Shown here piece after piece: positions 1 through 10,582 of a stretch of DNA of 64,000 bases (its first letter is position 1; each line of letters begins with the position of its first letter). The stretch is taken from contig JACPOC010000041.1 in NCBI GenBank assembly GCA_016185125.1, positions 1 through 64,000 of the forward strand. Reading direction: 5' to 3'. The DNA is from Bacteroidota bacterium. GTDB taxonomy: Bacteria > Bacteroidota > Bacteroidia > B-17B0 > Aurantibacillaceae. Made by a program: the position numbers and the translations under genes. A model generated the notes under the pieces. The model made no database searches, was not told the DNA's origin, and saw only the letters and a program-made list of their open reading frames with translations.

Positions 1-119
1 AACAATAACTTTTTGCACTTACAAAAAAAATAGCTTGGGGCACGGACGAAGTTATAAAATGTACTCTTTAATTAAATCAAATAAGCTGTTAAATAAACCT
101 ATTACAATTATAAGAAAAA

Positions 120-209
120 ATGAATATTAAAATTTTTGTTGTATTTGTTTTGGCTGCTAAAATAGCAACAGCTCAACTTGCTTTATCTTTTAATATTAAT
201 GTGTTTTGA
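120..209 (+). CDS. Short ORF, orphan signal-peptide-like sequence (MNIKIFVVFVLAAKIATAQLALSFNINVF)
   Basis: Hydrophobic N-terminus with an ATAQ-like cleavage site, but a stop follows 10 residues later; probably a gene remnant. Confidence 0.3.
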   Translation: MNIKIFVVFVLAAKIATAQLALSFNINVF

Positions 210-219
210 AATTTTAAAA

Positions 220-693
220 ATGAAGAATAGTTTAAAGATAATTATAATACTATGTGTTTTTCTGCTTTCTGGCTGCGAAAGGCAACAGAATTGCAGAGGG
301 GTAAGAGGTGGTGTTAAATTTAACGAAAATATTATTGAAAGAATAAATGCCACCTATTGCATTTCCTCAGCTGCTATCAATACTCCGGTACTCATTCTCG
401 ATAGTATTGAATTGAAAAAATATTTCGCAACCGATACAAATTATTGTAAACAAAGAATAATTGAGTATGATTTTTCAAAATATTCATTATTAATTTTCGC
501 AACTCAAGGGAAACGCTGTGGTAATGGGGGTATAAGATTTGACTTAAAAGGGGATGGTAAAGATAATTACACTTTAAACATTTATAAATGCGGAAGACAA
601 CATTGCGCTATTGGACCACTTTCAAATGCTGACTATATTTTTAAAACTAAAAAACTCAGTAATAATAATTTAAAATTTAGAGTTTATGATTAA
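220..693 (+). CDS. Putative lipoprotein, unknown function
   Basis: ORF with lipobox (MKNSLKIIIILCVFLLSGC); start moved from 178 to 220 to fit the signal peptide. Confidence 0.6.
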   Translation: MKNSLKIIIILCVFLLSGCERQQNCRGVRGGVKFNENIIERINATYCISSAAINTPVLILDSIELKKYFATDTNYCKQRIIEYDFSKYSLLIFATQGKRCGNGGIRFDLKGDGKDNYTLNIYKCGRQHCAIGPLSNADYIFKTKKLSNNNLKFRVYD

Positions 694-725
694 GATATTT
701 ATCCTTTTACATTTAACTAAAGTGT

Positions 726-1199
726 ATGAAATATATAACTAAAATATTACTCATTTTATTAATAATAAATGCATGTCTTTTCCTGTCGTGTCGCAAAAAA
801 TGTTTTAAAAATTTTTATAATTATAATGCCCCATTAATACAAGAGATTGAGGTTGTTCTATCGAGTGCAAATAATCAAATTAGTTCTGGGGATAATTTTG
901 TTGAAATATATGTTGATTCAGTAAGTTATTATTCTAAGTATTCTGAACCAAAAGTAAATTTCAAACTAAATTCAGTTTTGATTTTTCAGCAATCTATTGA
1001 AAAAAACCGTAGACGCTATATTAACGGTTTTGAGTTTAACTTAACAGAAGATGCTCAAGATTATATATTCATAATAAATGTTTGTTCATATAAAGTACTG
1101 CGCAATAAAAAAAGCAGAGTGCCATTTGAAAGGAAATATATATTAACAAATAAGTTACGAAATAAACCAATAAAAACTACTGTAAATTATGATTATTAA
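726..1199 (+). CDS. Putative lipoprotein, unknown function
   Basis: ORF with signal peptide and lipobox-like LFLSC. Confidence 0.55.
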   Translation: MKYITKILLILLIINACLFLSCRKKCFKNFYNYNAPLIQEIEVVLSSANNQISSGDNFVEIYVDSVSYYSKYSEPKVNFKLNSVLIFQQSIEKNRRRYINGFEFNLTEDAQDYIFIINVCSYKVLRNKKSRVPFERKYILTNKLRNKPIKTTVNYDY

Positions 1200-2092
1200 A
1201 AAAATATTTATTTTAATTCATGGCTGTTTAATTCTCAATCATGTTTATCCACAACAATGTCCATCTTCATGTATTCAGCCGAATCTTTCATTAAGTTGTA
1301 ATAATAATATTTTTTGCGATCCTGCAACCTTGCCGCAGGACGTGTATGATAATAACTCCAGATCAGTCGTAAAAATTCTAAATTCTGATAACGAAGTAGG
1401 TACCGGAACACTATTACGCCAAGCGTTTTCTAATGGGGATGATAATCAACAACAAAATATAATAATTCCAGCAAGGCATGTTATTCATAGTGGCTCTTTA
1501 GGTTTGGAGCCATTAACAGATTTAAATCAAATGAAGTTCTATTTTAATTATTCAAATCCAGATTGTAATAATCCAAGAAAATGTATCGTACAAAAGTTGT
1601 AGATATGTATTAACAGGCGCAATTCTTATCGAGGAAAACTTACTTCATGATATAGCCATTTTAAAACTTAAACAACCTATTCCGCCGCATTTTAAGCCGT
1701 TTTATAGCGGTTGGACTGCTGTTCCACCGCTGTTTAGTGCAAATTCCTTCAATATCCACCATCCCGCTGGTGATATAAAAAAAATAAATAATACTTTTTC
1801 ACCTTTTATTCAAGAATTAATAATTCCTATACCACGTTATACTGTGCAATGGGTTAACGGCCTAACCCAACAAGGTTCATCAGGATCAGGATTGTATAAT
1901 ACAAATAAAAGATTATTTATATGGCATAGTGGCGCGCATCGCCAAGCAATTTTTTTCCTGAAACCATCTTTTTGCTTGCGTAAGATGCCTCCTTCTTCGG
2001 CATCACAATCTGAATATAAAATCATTAAGATTGCTACAAACCTTTGGTTGTTTGCAAGGAGGCTTTTTGCTGCCAAAATTTATAATATCTGA
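1189..2092 (+). pseudogene. Broken trypsin-fold (lysyl endopeptidase-like) secreted serine protease
   Basis: Frame 1 (1189-1602) has a signal peptide and the His region IIPARHVIHSG; frame 2 (open from about 1590) continues with RYVLTGAILIEENLLHDIAILKL (Asp region), NIHHPAGDIKKI and GSSGSGLYN (Ser region). One frameshift near 1580-1600; the C-terminus after SGAH is atypical. Confidence 0.7.
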
Positions 2093-3081
2093 AGAACCGT
2101 ATTAATTTTTTTAATTAGTTCTTCCGATTCTAAAAAATTTAGAGTTTGTTGTCCGTCAGAAAAAGATTCTTCGGGCTTTTCGTGCACTTCGTAAATAACG
2201 CCGTCGCAACCGCTCATTAAGGAAGAAAGAGTGAGCTTAGGTACATAACTTCTAACTCCTACACCGTGCGAAGGATCTGCAATAACAGGCAAATGCGTTT
2301 TATCTTTTAAAACCTGCAAGGCGTTAATATCAAATGTGTTTCTGTAAGCGGTTTCAAAAGTACGAATGCCTCTTTCGCAAAGTAACAAACGTTCGTTTCC
2401 TTTACTGAAAATGTATTCGGCAGAAAATAAAAGTTCTTCAATAGTTCCGCTTAATCCGCGTTTAATCATTACCGGTTTATCTACTTCTCCCAAAGCATCG
2501 AGCAAATTAAAATTTTGCGAATTACGTGCGCCTACCTGAAATATATCTACGTAAGGAAGCATTTCTTTTATCTGAGATTCCTGCATTACTTCGGTAATTA
2601 TTTTAATGCCATAAGGTTTACAAATAGAGTACATCATTTTTAAACCCTCTATACCCGTGCCTCGAAAAGCATAAGGAGAGCTGCGCGGTTTATATACGCC
2701 GCCGCGCATTATCTTAATATTATTTTTATGAAGATGTTGGGCAACTTTTACAACCTGCTCTTCGCTTTCAATAGAGCAGGGGCCGGCCATTACTACGGGT
2801 GTCTTTCCGCCAATAATAATGCCATCGCCCAAATGAATTTTTGTGTATTCTGTTTTCCATTTACGGCTTACTAATTGATAGTTGTCAGAAACTATATGCA
2901 CATCTTTTACTCCGGCTAAATGGCCTAAGCTTCTGATATCAATTTCTTTTTTACCTATGCAAACCAGGTAACGGTCAAATTGTGTTTTTACTTCTGTTAC
3001 AGAAAATTTATTCTCTGCTAAAACTTTTTCTACTTTGGCATAATCTGCCTTGGTAATAGTATTATTTAATTGAATGATCAT
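2080..3081 (-). CDS. aroF: 3-deoxy-7-phosphoheptulonate synthase (DAHP synthase), N-terminal ferredoxin-like regulatory domain
   Basis: VVMAGPCSIESEEQ, IMRGGVYKPRSSPYAFRG, PVIADPSHGVGVR motifs; start overlaps trpA end. Confidence 0.9.
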   Translation of the reverse strand: MIIQLNNTITKADYAKVEKVLAENKFSVTEVKTQFDRYLVCIGKKEIDIRSLGHLAGVKDVHIVSDNYQLVSRKWKTEYTKIHLGDGIIIGGKTPVVMAGPCSIESEEQVVKVAQHLHKNNIKIMRGGVYKPRSSPYAFRGTGIEGLKMMYSICKPYGIKIITEVMQESQIKEMLPYVDIFQVGARNSQNFNLLDALGEVDKPVMIKRGLSGTIEELLFSAEYIFSKGNERLLLCERGIRTFETAYRNTFDINALQVLKDKTHLPVIADPSHGVGVRSYVPKLTLSSLMSGCDGVIYEVHEKPEESFSDGQQTLNFLESEELIKKINTVLQIL

Positions 3082-3862
3082 AAATGCCGGTTTTAATTTC
3101 TTTAATAAATTCTATTGTTGTTTTTTCAATGTTTGTAGAGTTGCTGATTCTTCTGATGTACTCGGAGCCTATGATGGCACCGTTGGCCAAGGAACAGGCC
3201 TGATTAAATGTTTTTGCATTGTTTATTCCAAAGCCAATGAGTATTTTATTTTTCAATTTCAGTTTCGTAATCTCTTTAATGCTTTGCTCCGTAGCCTTCA
3301 TTGGATCTTGTGTTTTACCTGTGGTTGAATTGGAGGAAACCAGATACACAAAACCTTTACTGAGTTTATCTATTTGTACTATTCTTTTTTTATCGGTAAG
3401 CGGACTAATTAAAAATACAGCGTGAATATTGTATTTATCTGTAAACTGTTTATGGCTTTTTTCAAATTCGCCGAGTGGGAGGTCGGGCAATATAATACCG
3501 TCAATGCCGCAAACGTTACATTGTTTATAAAACTCTTCTATACCATATTGCAACACAGAATTTAAATATCCCATTAATATAACGGGCTTTTCGCTTATTT
3601 CTCTAAGATTTTTTAATTGTTCAAATAAGAGTTTTAATGTCATGCCGTTTTCTAAAGCAATGGTGCTGCTTTTTTGAATGGTTTCACCGTCGGCCAATGG
3701 GTCGGAGAAAGGAATGCCGACTTCTATCAAATCAACTTCCGCTTTATCTAAAGCCTTAATAACACTGAGTGTATCATTCAATTTAGGAAATCCGGCGGTG
3801 GTGTAAATGGAAACAATATTGCTTGCTTTAGTCTTAAAAAGTTTATCAATTCTGTTATGCAT
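3062..3862 (-). CDS. trpA: Tryptophan synthase alpha subunit
   Basis: [34 protein letters not shown]; operon context. Confidence 0.95.
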   Translation of the reverse strand: MHNRIDKLFKTKASNIVSIYTTAGFPKLNDTLSVIKALDKAEVDLIEVGIPFSDPLADGETIQKSSTIALENGMTLKLLFEQLKNLREISEKPVILMGYLNSVLQYGIEEFYKQCNVCGIDGIILPDLPLGEFEKSHKQFTDKYNIHAVFLISPLTDKKRIVQIDKLSKGFVYLVSSNSTTGKTQDPMKATEQSIKEITKLKLKNKILIGFGINNAKTFNQACSLANGAIIGSEYIRRISNSTNIEKTTIEFIKEIKTGIYDHSIK

Positions 3863-5060
3863 TTTCTTTTTTATTTAAATAATTAATAAAAGTATCAAGG
3901 TCTTTATCGCCACGGCCGGAAAGATTTACTACTACCACATCATTGGATTTAAATTTTATTTTTTCCAACGCTGCTAAAGCATGCGCACTTTCTAAAGCAG
4001 GAATGATGCCTTCTTTTTTAGTGAGGTTCATACCTGCAATAAGAGCTTCTTCGTCTGTAGCGCTTAAATAACTTGCTTTTTTTGTTTCATGCAAAAACGA
4101 ATGCAAAGGACCAATGCCCGGATAATCAAGGCCTGCGGAAATACTGTGAGGCTCGGTGATTTGACCGTCGTTATTCTGTATCAAAAATGTTTTACTTCCA
4201 TGAATAATTCCCGGAGTTCCTATGTTTAATGTTGCAGCGGTGTAACCGGTGTCAATGCCTTTTCCTGCGGCTTCAACGCCTATTAATTTTGTTTTATCAC
4301 TATCAATAAAATGATAAAATGCCCCTGCGGCATTGCTTCCTCCTCCTACACAAGCTATCACGTAATCCGGAGAAGGTTCGCCGGTTATTGATTTAAGCTG
4401 CTGTTGTATTTCGGCACTGATAACGGATTGAAATTTGGTAACCAGATCGGGGTAGGGGTGAGGGCCAACAACAGATCCAATTAAGTAATAAGTATTTTCG
4501 GTATTGTTCATCCAGTCGCGTATGGCTTCATTGGTAGCGTCCTTTAAAGTTTGACTGCCCGATAAAACAGGAATTACGGTGGCGCCGAGCATTTTCATTC
4601 TACTAACGTTTGGCGCTTGTCGCTCCACATCTTTTTTGCCCATGTACACAAAACATTCTAACCCCATTAAGGCGCAAACAGTTGCTGTGGCCACACCATG
4701 CTGTCCCGCGCCGGTTTCGGCTATTATTCTTTTTTTGCCAAGATGTTTGGCTAATAACACCTGGCCTATTGCATTGTTTATTTTATGAGAACCCGTATGA
4801 TTAAGATCTTCACGTTTTAAAAATATCTGTGCTTTAAATTGCTCTGATAAATTAGCGGCGAAGTATAAAGGCGTTGGCCTTCCTACATAATTTTTTAAAA
4901 GCGATTCAAATTCTTTTCTGAAAGCTTTGCCGGCAATAATGGAATTATATTTTTTATTTAATTCATTAACATTATTATATAAAATTTCGGGAATATAGGA
5001 GCCCCCATAATTACCGTAATAGCCATCTTTATCTATATGATTATTTAACTTCTTTTTCAT
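3855..5060 (-). CDS. trpB: Tryptophan synthase beta subunit
   Basis: [35 protein letters not shown]; start set at [16 protein letters not shown] rather than the longer ORF to 5090. Confidence 0.95.
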   Translation of the reverse strand: MKKKLNNHIDKDGYYGNYGGSYIPEILYNNVNELNKKYNSIIAGKAFRKEFESLLKNYVGRPTPLYFAANLSEQFKAQIFLKREDLNHTGSHKINNAIGQVLLAKHLGKKRIIAETGAGQHGVATATVCALMGLECFVYMGKKDVERQAPNVSRMKMLGATVIPVLSGSQTLKDATNEAIRDWMNNTENTYYLIGSVVGPHPYPDLVTKFQSVISAEIQQQLKSITGEPSPDYVIACVGGGSNAAGAFYHFIDSDKTKLIGVEAAGKGIDTGYTAATLNIGTPGIIHGSKTFLIQNNDGQITEPHSISAGLDYPGIGPLHSFLHETKKASYLSATDEEALIAGMNLTKKEGIIPALESAHALAALEKIKFKSNDVVVVNLSGRGDKDLDTFINYLNKKENA

Positions 5061-5679
5061 TCTGTAATTGATTGATAAATTGTTTAACAAGTTCTGTGTT
5101 TTTCAATCCCGGTTCACTTTCAAATCTTGAGTTAATGTCAATGCCAAAGAGGGAAGGAATGTTGAGGTTTTTAATTTCATTGGCATCCTCTAAAGAAATT
5201 CCTCCGCTTAAAAAGAAAGGCTTTTTTAGGTTGTAAGTGTTTAAAATTCGCCAATCGAATTTTTTTCCGGAGCCTCCGTGTGTTGCGGTTTTAGTGTCGA
5301 ATAAAAAGTAGTCAACGCTGTCTGAATATTTTTGAAGAAGAGAAAGGTCTAACGTGTTTAATACAGGGAATGCCTTAATAACTTGAATTTGCTTTTTTAA
5401 AGTGTTACAAAATTCAGGACTTTCATTGCCGTGTAATTGAACAAGGTTTAGCTGATACATTTTTATTTTATTTAAAATATCATCCAAAGAAGCATCTACA
5501 AACACGCCCACTTTTTTAGCTGTATTAATGTTTTTAATTTCAGGAAATAAATTATCACCGACGTATCTTGGCGAAGACTCATGGAAAATCAATCCCACGT
5601 AATCTGCACCAAGCGATATGATGCTTTGGAGGTTGTTGTAATATTTTAAACCACACACTTTAATTTTCATTAAGAACAA
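5041..5679 (-). CDS. trpF: Phosphoribosylanthranilate isomerase
   Basis: [23 protein letters not shown] motifs; operon context. Confidence 0.92.
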   Translation of the reverse strand: MFLMKIKVCGLKYYNNLQSIISLGADYVGLIFHESSPRYVGDNLFPEIKNINTAKKVGVFVDASLDDILNKIKMYQLNLVQLHGNESPEFCNTLKKQIQVIKAFPVLNTLDLSLLQKYSDSVDYFLFDTKTATHGGSGKKFDWRILNTYNLKKPFFLSGGISLEDANEIKNLNIPSLFGIDINSRFESEPGLKNTELVKQFINQLQNEKEVK

Positions 5680-6478
5680 CTTTTTGCACTTGTTTTTCGA
5701 TGAGATCGTTAATAAATTGCTTGCACACTAAATGCGGTTCGGCGTGCTTCATAAAGTTAGAGCCAATTAAAAAGCCTTGATACCCAAATTGTTTTAGGTA
5801 GATAATGTGTTCAGGCGTTTGAATTCCGCTTTCTGAAATGCGTATAATGTTTTGGGGAAGTGATTCGCTTATTTTAGCGGAATGTTCAATGTTAATTTTC
5901 ATTGTATTTAAATCGCGGTTATTAACCCCAATTACATCTACTTTATCGTATATTTTTTCCAGTTCAGAGGCATCATGAATTTCAAGAATCACTTCCATTT
6001 CTAATGAATGCGCCAGGTCGGTAAATTCTTTAATGCTTTCTTTCGAAAGAACTGCTGCGATTAATAAAACAACATCCGCACCAATAGATTTCGCTTCAAT
6101 GATCTGATAAGCATCTATTGTAAAATCTTTTCGAAGAATTGGGCAGAAATTGTATTTCCTTGCTGTAGTAAGATCGGTATTGCTTCCCCCAAAAAAATCT
6201 TTATCTGTTAAAACTGATAGGGCACTAGCGCCTGCCTGCATATAGCCTATTGAAATTTTTTCAACGTTCGCATATTTGTTAATGTCGCCAATAGAAGGAG
6301 ATTTCTTTTTTATCTCTGCTATAATTCCGTTTTTATCCGTACGCAATAAGTATTTTTTTAATGAAACCGCTTTTGACTTATAGTATAAAGAACTTTCCAG
6401 GAGCTGTAACGGGTATAAACTTTTGTTTTTTTCAACCTCTGTTTTTTTGTGGTTGATAATGTCTGTTAAAGTAATCAT
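5660..6478 (-). CDS. trpC: Indole-3-glycerol phosphate synthase
   Basis: IIAEIKKKSPSIG, LRKDFTIDAYQI, GVNNRDLNT, ISESGI motifs. Confidence 0.95.
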   Translation of the reverse strand: MITLTDIINHKKTEVEKNKSLYPLQLLESSLYYKSKAVSLKKYLLRTDKNGIIAEIKKKSPSIGDINKYANVEKISIGYMQAGASALSVLTDKDFFGGSNTDLTTARKYNFCPILRKDFTIDAYQIIEAKSIGADVVLLIAAVLSKESIKEFTDLAHSLEMEVILEIHDASELEKIYDKVDVIGVNNRDLNTMKINIEHSAKISESLPQNIIRISESGIQTPEHIIYLKQFGYQGFLIGSNFMKHAEPHLVCKQFINDLIEKQVQKVVLNEN

Positions 6479-6479
6479 A

Positions 6480-7466
6480 TTAATTGTTTATTAATTTTTT
6501 TAAAAGTTCAAAAGCTTTTTTAGATTCGATGGCCTCCTTACAATAATTTATAGCTTCCTGCAAATTAACTTCAGGTTTATGGCACAAATAGGCGAGCGCG
6601 CTGTTGATAACCACTACATTTTTTTGTTCGCGCGTGCATTCATTTTTTAAAACGGAAATAAACATATCTCCGGCCTCGGCAATTGTGTTTCCTGAGGCGA
6701 TGGATGCTCCTTTTATTGTTTTAAAGCCAAGTTCTTCGGGTTGTATTAATTGTTCTTTTTTGTTGCTGTATAATTTAAAGGGAGAAGTTAAGCTTACTTC
6801 GTCATAACCTTCGGTGGAGTGAACGATGGTGTAATTTAATTTTTCTTTCTGTAAATGATAATTATACAAACGTGCGGTTTCTAAATTAAATACACCCACA
6901 TATCTGCCTGAAATATTTGCCGGGTTAACCAATGGTCCCATAATATTAAAGAAAGTTCTTACGCCCATTTCTTTTCTAATGGCGGTAACTTTTTTTAAGG
7001 CTGGATGAAAAAGTGGGGCATGCATAAAACAAAAATTATAATTATTAAGATCAGCATTTAGTTCGGCGCTGGTAGTTTTAAATTGATAACCCAAATGTTT
7101 TAAAACATCGGAAGAGCCGGATACAGAACTTGATGCATAATTGCCGTGTTTAGCAATTGGAATTCCTGCCGCCGCAAGCACCAATGCTGAGAGGGTGGAA
7201 ATATTAAACGTATTTTTACCATCTCCTCCGGTGCCGCAAACATCAATGCCTTGTTTATCGAGTTTAACAGGAATACTAAGATCAAGCAAAGCATTTTTAA
7301 ATCCTGAAAGTTCTTCGTTGGTTATTGGCCGTGAAATATAAAAAGCCAAAGCCGCTGAAATCTGTGTGGCATTCAGTTTTTCTTCTGAAATATCTGTTAT
7401 AAGATCATAACTTTCTTTTTCGTCGAGCGAAAACCCTAATGAGAGTTTTTCTAATTTGTTTTTCAT
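6480..7466 (-). CDS. trpD: Anthranilate phosphoribosyltransferase
   Basis: VCGTGGDGKNTFNIST, AKHGNYASSSVSGSSDVL, IMGPLVNP motifs. Confidence 0.95.
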   Translation of the reverse strand: MKNKLEKLSLGFSLDEKESYDLITDISEEKLNATQISAALAFYISRPITNEELSGFKNALLDLSIPVKLDKQGIDVCGTGGDGKNTFNISTLSALVLAAAGIPIAKHGNYASSSVSGSSDVLKHLGYQFKTTSAELNADLNNYNFCFMHAPLFHPALKKVTAIRKEMGVRTFFNIMGPLVNPANISGRYVGVFNLETARLYNYHLQKEKLNYTIVHSTEGYDEVSLTSPFKLYSNKKEQLIQPEELGFKTIKGASIASGNTIAEAGDMFISVLKNECTREQKNVVVINSALAYLCHKPEVNLQEAINYCKEAIESKKAFELLKKLINN

Positions 7467-7476
7467 GGTTATTATT

Positions 7477-8043
7477 CTAATTTTTTAACCAGTTTCTGAT
7501 CATCAATTCGCCGTATTCTGAAAGAATGGATTCAGGATGAAACTGCACCCCGCGAACATTTAGTGTTTCGTGCTTTAAAGCCATGATATTATTTTGCGCA
7601 TCTACAGCTGTTACAGATAAACAAGAAGGAAGGTTTTTATTATTAACGATCCACGAATGATAACGCCCCACGGTAATTTGATTTGGACAATCCTTAAAAA
7701 TATCCTGCTGCTGAATGATTTTAATGGGCGTTGCCTTTCCATGATACACTGTTTGGGGCTGCATTAAATTTCCTCCGAAAGCTTCTCCTATTGCTTGCAA
7801 TCCCAGGCAAACTCCGAAAATGGATTTTGTTTTAGAGTAAGTTTTGATCAGCTCCGGCATAATTCCCGCATCCTTTGGTACGCCCGGGCCCGGAGATAAA
7901 AGTATTTTATCGAATTGATCAACATCCGCCAAAGAGATCTTATCATTTCTATGAACTTCAATTTTAATATCGCTTACTTCTTCCACTAGCTGAACAAGGT
8001 TGTAAGTAAAACTATCGTAATTATCAAGCAGTAGCAGTTTCAT
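7477..8043 (-). CDS. trpG: Anthranilate synthase component II (glutamine amidotransferase)
   Basis: LLLDNYDSFTYNL, LSPGPGVP, FGVCLGLQAIGEAFGG, VQFHPES motifs. Confidence 0.95.
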   Translation of the reverse strand: MKLLLLDNYDSFTYNLVQLVEEVSDIKIEVHRNDKISLADVDQFDKILLSPGPGVPKDAGIMPELIKTYSKTKSIFGVCLGLQAIGEAFGGNLMQPQTVYHGKATPIKIIQQQDIFKDCPNQITVGRYHSWIVNNKNLPSCLSVTAVDAQNNIMALKHETLNVRGVQFHPESILSEYGELMIRNWLKN

Positions 8044-9463
8044 GTTGCTTTAATTTTTGGTTGTTATTTATTTGTTTGGCTTGCTCAATCGCTTTTTGCA
8101 GAACACTTATTTTATGATGCACTTCATTATTCTCACTTTCTTCACTCGAAGAAATAACCACACCGGCACCGGCTTGATAATACAAAGTATAATCTTTACT
8201 TAAGAAGGTACGGATCATAATAGCGTGATTGAGTTGATCATCGTGAGAAATAAAACCAATACATCCTCCGTAAAATTCGCGCGAACAATTTTCGTAACCA
8301 TCTATTAATTGCATAGCTCTGTGTTTTGGCGCGCCCGATAAAGTTCCCGCAGGAAAGGTTCCGGTTAAAATATCAAAAGGGTGAATGCCTTTTCTCAGTT
8401 GGCCTTTTACTTTACTTACTAAATGTATAACGTGCGAGTAAAATTGTGTCTGTTTTAAAAAAGCAAGTTTCACTTGTTTACAATATTTGTTCAAATCGTT
8501 TCGCGCAAGGTCAACCAGCATCATGTGTTCGGCCTGTTCTTTTTCATCAGCTAATAATTCGTTTGCGCGCAATTCATCTTCATGATCGTTGCCTGTTCTT
8601 TTATAAGTGCCGGCAATGGGATGAATTTCGGCTACATTTTTATTTACTACTAATTGCGCTTCGGGTGAAGAACCGAAAATTTTGTAGCTCCCGAGATCAA
8701 AATAAAATAAATAGGGGGAAGGATTTATGTTTCGTAAAGTTCGATACACATTAAATTCATCGCCTTTAAAATTCTGACTGAAACGTTTAGAAAGAACCAG
8801 TTGAAAAACATCGCCATTAGCACAGTTCTTTTTTGCTTTGGCTATCAAAACTTTAAATTCATCATCAGAATAATTTACAGTAACATTTTCTTCCGCCTCA
8901 AAGGAGTGATATTGCGTTTTGCCGTATTTAATGTACTGCTTTATGTCATCAATTTGCTCTTTACTTTGTGTTTCGTTTTCGGCGTGGCTGGCGATATATA
9001 AATTACAATTGTTATGGTCGAAAATTAAAATAAGACTGTAAACGGCATAAAATAATTCAGGAATATGTAATGTTTTGTTTTTCTTAAATTCAATATCTTC
9101 AAAATGCGGAATAGCATTGTAACCTGTGTAACCGAACAAGCCTGCGTAGCTGAATTTATAATCAAAGTTTTTAAACTCAAATTGCTTTTTAAAATCCTTA
9201 AGTTCATCTAAAATATTTAATTTATTGGTGAGAATATTTTCGGAGGAGCTTTGATTGTTAATTTTTTTGGTGAGAATATTATCCTGTAAAGTTATTTCTG
9301 CAATTGGATGAAGACCTATGTACGAAAAATGTCCTTCTTTTGAATTATAATCAGAACTTTCCAATAGCAAAGGCTTCAAATATTTATCTCTGAGTTTTAG
9401 ATACAGTGAAACCGGAGTTTCTGTATCAGCCATTATTTTTTCTACCTCGGTGTATAATTTCAT
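8024..9463 (-). CDS. trpE: Anthranilate synthase component I
   Basis: LLLESSDYN feedback-site-like motif, GDVFQLVLSKRF, FGSSPEAQL, IAGTYKRTG, GTLSGAPKHRAM motifs. Confidence 0.95.
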   Translation of the reverse strand: MKLYTEVEKIMADTETPVSLYLKLRDKYLKPLLLESSDYNSKEGHFSYIGLHPIAEITLQDNILTKKINNQSSSENILTNKLNILDELKDFKKQFEFKNFDYKFSYAGLFGYTGYNAIPHFEDIEFKKNKTLHIPELFYAVYSLILIFDHNNCNLYIASHAENETQSKEQIDDIKQYIKYGKTQYHSFEAEENVTVNYSDDEFKVLIAKAKKNCANGDVFQLVLSKRFSQNFKGDEFNVYRTLRNINPSPYLFYFDLGSYKIFGSSPEAQLVVNKNVAEIHPIAGTYKRTGNDHEDELRANELLADEKEQAEHMMLVDLARNDLNKYCKQVKLAFLKQTQFYSHVIHLVSKVKGQLRKGIHPFDILTGTFPAGTLSGAPKHRAMQLIDGYENCSREFYGGCIGFISHDDQLNHAIMIRTFLSKDYTLYYQAGAGVVISSSEESENNEVHHKISVLQKAIEQAKQINNNQKLKQHETATA

Positions 9464-9483
9464 TTTACTGTTGTTTAAAAAAA

Positions 9484-9510
9484 AAGTCCGCTGTGTGATA
9501 CAGCGGACTT
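9484..9510 (-). terminator. trp attenuator terminator hairpin
   Basis: Perfect 11-bp stem AAGTCCGCTGT-ATCAC-ACAGCGGACTT on the minus strand, with a T-tract continuing to 9477, between leader ORF and trpE. Confidence 0.92.
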
Positions 9511-9536
9511 ATAAAGTCTTTTAGAATATAAATAAT

Positions 9537-9599
9537 CTAGCTGTTCACAACGTTTGCTGAGAACCACCACCATGAATTATTTACAAACTGTTTTTTCAT
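9537..9599 (-). CDS. trpL: trp operon leader peptide MKKQFVNNSWWWFSANVVNS
   Basis: 20-codon ORF upstream of trpE with three consecutive UGG codons (9564-9572), followed by the terminator hairpin. Confidence 0.9.
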   Translation of the reverse strand: MKKQFVNNSWWWFSANVVNS

Positions 9600-9608
9600 T
9601 TCCGAAAG

Positions 9609-9639
9609 CAAATTTACGCAATATAATTTAAGTTGCAAA
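9609..9639 (-). promoter_or_regulatory. Bacteroidota-type promoter for the trp operon
   Basis: Minus strand TTTG-N19-TAAATTTG fits TTTG/TAnnTTTG; expected start site about 3-5 nt before the leader ATG. Confidence 0.65.
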
Positions 9640-9658
9640 AAAAAGATAAAAATTTTGT

Positions 9659-10582
9659 TTAGGGTTTAATGAATTTGAGATTCCTTTTTAAGCCTTTGTA
9701 TTTGGTACGTTTAACCGCTGAATGTTTAAAGATAAGATTAAACGTTTCTTCTGTCAAGTCCTGCCAATCTGATTCAGAAAAATTAAGTGCGGGTGAATTA
9801 TTAAACAAGGGCTCGTGATGCGGTTTACTAAAGCTGTTCCAAGGGCAAACATCCTGGCAAACATCGCAGCCAAAAGCCCAGCCATTCATTTTATCCTTAA
9901 ACTCCGTAGGAATTTCATCCTTTAATTCAATGGTTAAATAACTGATGCACTTACTGCCATCAACTATATAAGGTTCCACAATGGCACTGGTTGGGCATGC
10001 GTCGATGCAGCGGGTGCAGGTGCCGCAATAATCTTTTATAGGGCCGTCGTATTCTAATTCCAAATCAATAATTAATTCGGCAATAAAAAAAAAGGAGCCT
10101 AATTGTTTATTAATAAGGTTAGAATTTTTAGCCACCCATCCCAAGCCGCTTTTTGCCGCCCAAGCCTTATCCATCACAGGCGCGCTATCTACAAAAACAC
10201 GCCCGTTAATATTGCCTATTTTTTCTTTTAAAGAATATAAAAATTCGTGCAGTTTAGCTTTAATCACTTCGTGGTAATCTTGTCCGTAAGCGTATTTACT
10301 AATTTTTGGAACGTTTGCTGTTTGATGTTTTTCAGGATAATAATTATATAATAAGGAAATGACGGATTTGGCATCATCTACGAGTAAACGAGGATCAAGG
10401 CGTTTATCGAAATAGTTTTCCATGTATTTCATTTCGCCGTGATGTTTGTTTTTCAGCCATTGTTCCAGGCGAGGAGCTTCTTGAGCAAGAAATTCCGCTT
10501 TAGAAATTCCGCAAAAATCAAATCCTAAAGCCCTGGCTTCGGCTTTAATAATGTCGGAATATTTGGAATTAGCAATCTTCAA
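9659..10582 (-). CDS. queG: Epoxyqueuosine reductase
   Basis: [16 protein letters not shown] and [11 protein letters not shown] iron-sulfur motifs, overall QueG-like architecture. Confidence 0.93.
   Translation of the reverse strand: MKIANSKYSDIIKAEARALGFDFCGISKAEFLAQEAPRLEQWLKNKHHGEMKYMENYFDKRLDPRLLVDDAKSVISLLYNYYPEKHQTANVPKISKYAYGQDYHEVIKAKLHEFLYSLKEKIGNINGRVFVDSAPVMDKAWAAKSGLGWVAKNSNLINKQLGSFFFIAELIIDLELEYDGPIKDYCGTCTRCIDACPTSAIVEPYIVDGSKCISYLTIELKDEIPTEFKDKMNGWAFGCDVCQDVCPWNSFSKPHHEPLFNNSPALNFSESDWQDLTEETFNLIFKHSAVKRTKYKGLKRNLKFIKP

Noticed and set aside
1580-1610. Programmed ribosomal frameshift in the protease gene
   Set aside because: No convincing slippery heptamer plus structure, and the 3' end also looks damaged; pseudogene or sequencing error is simpler
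8446-8754. Antisense ORF inside trpE (and similar shadow ORFs at 22205-22471, 22609-22935, 24197-24523, 42057-42365, 42387-42785, 63430-63792)
   Set aside because: They lie opposite well-supported coding genes and show low-complexity or composition-driven translations
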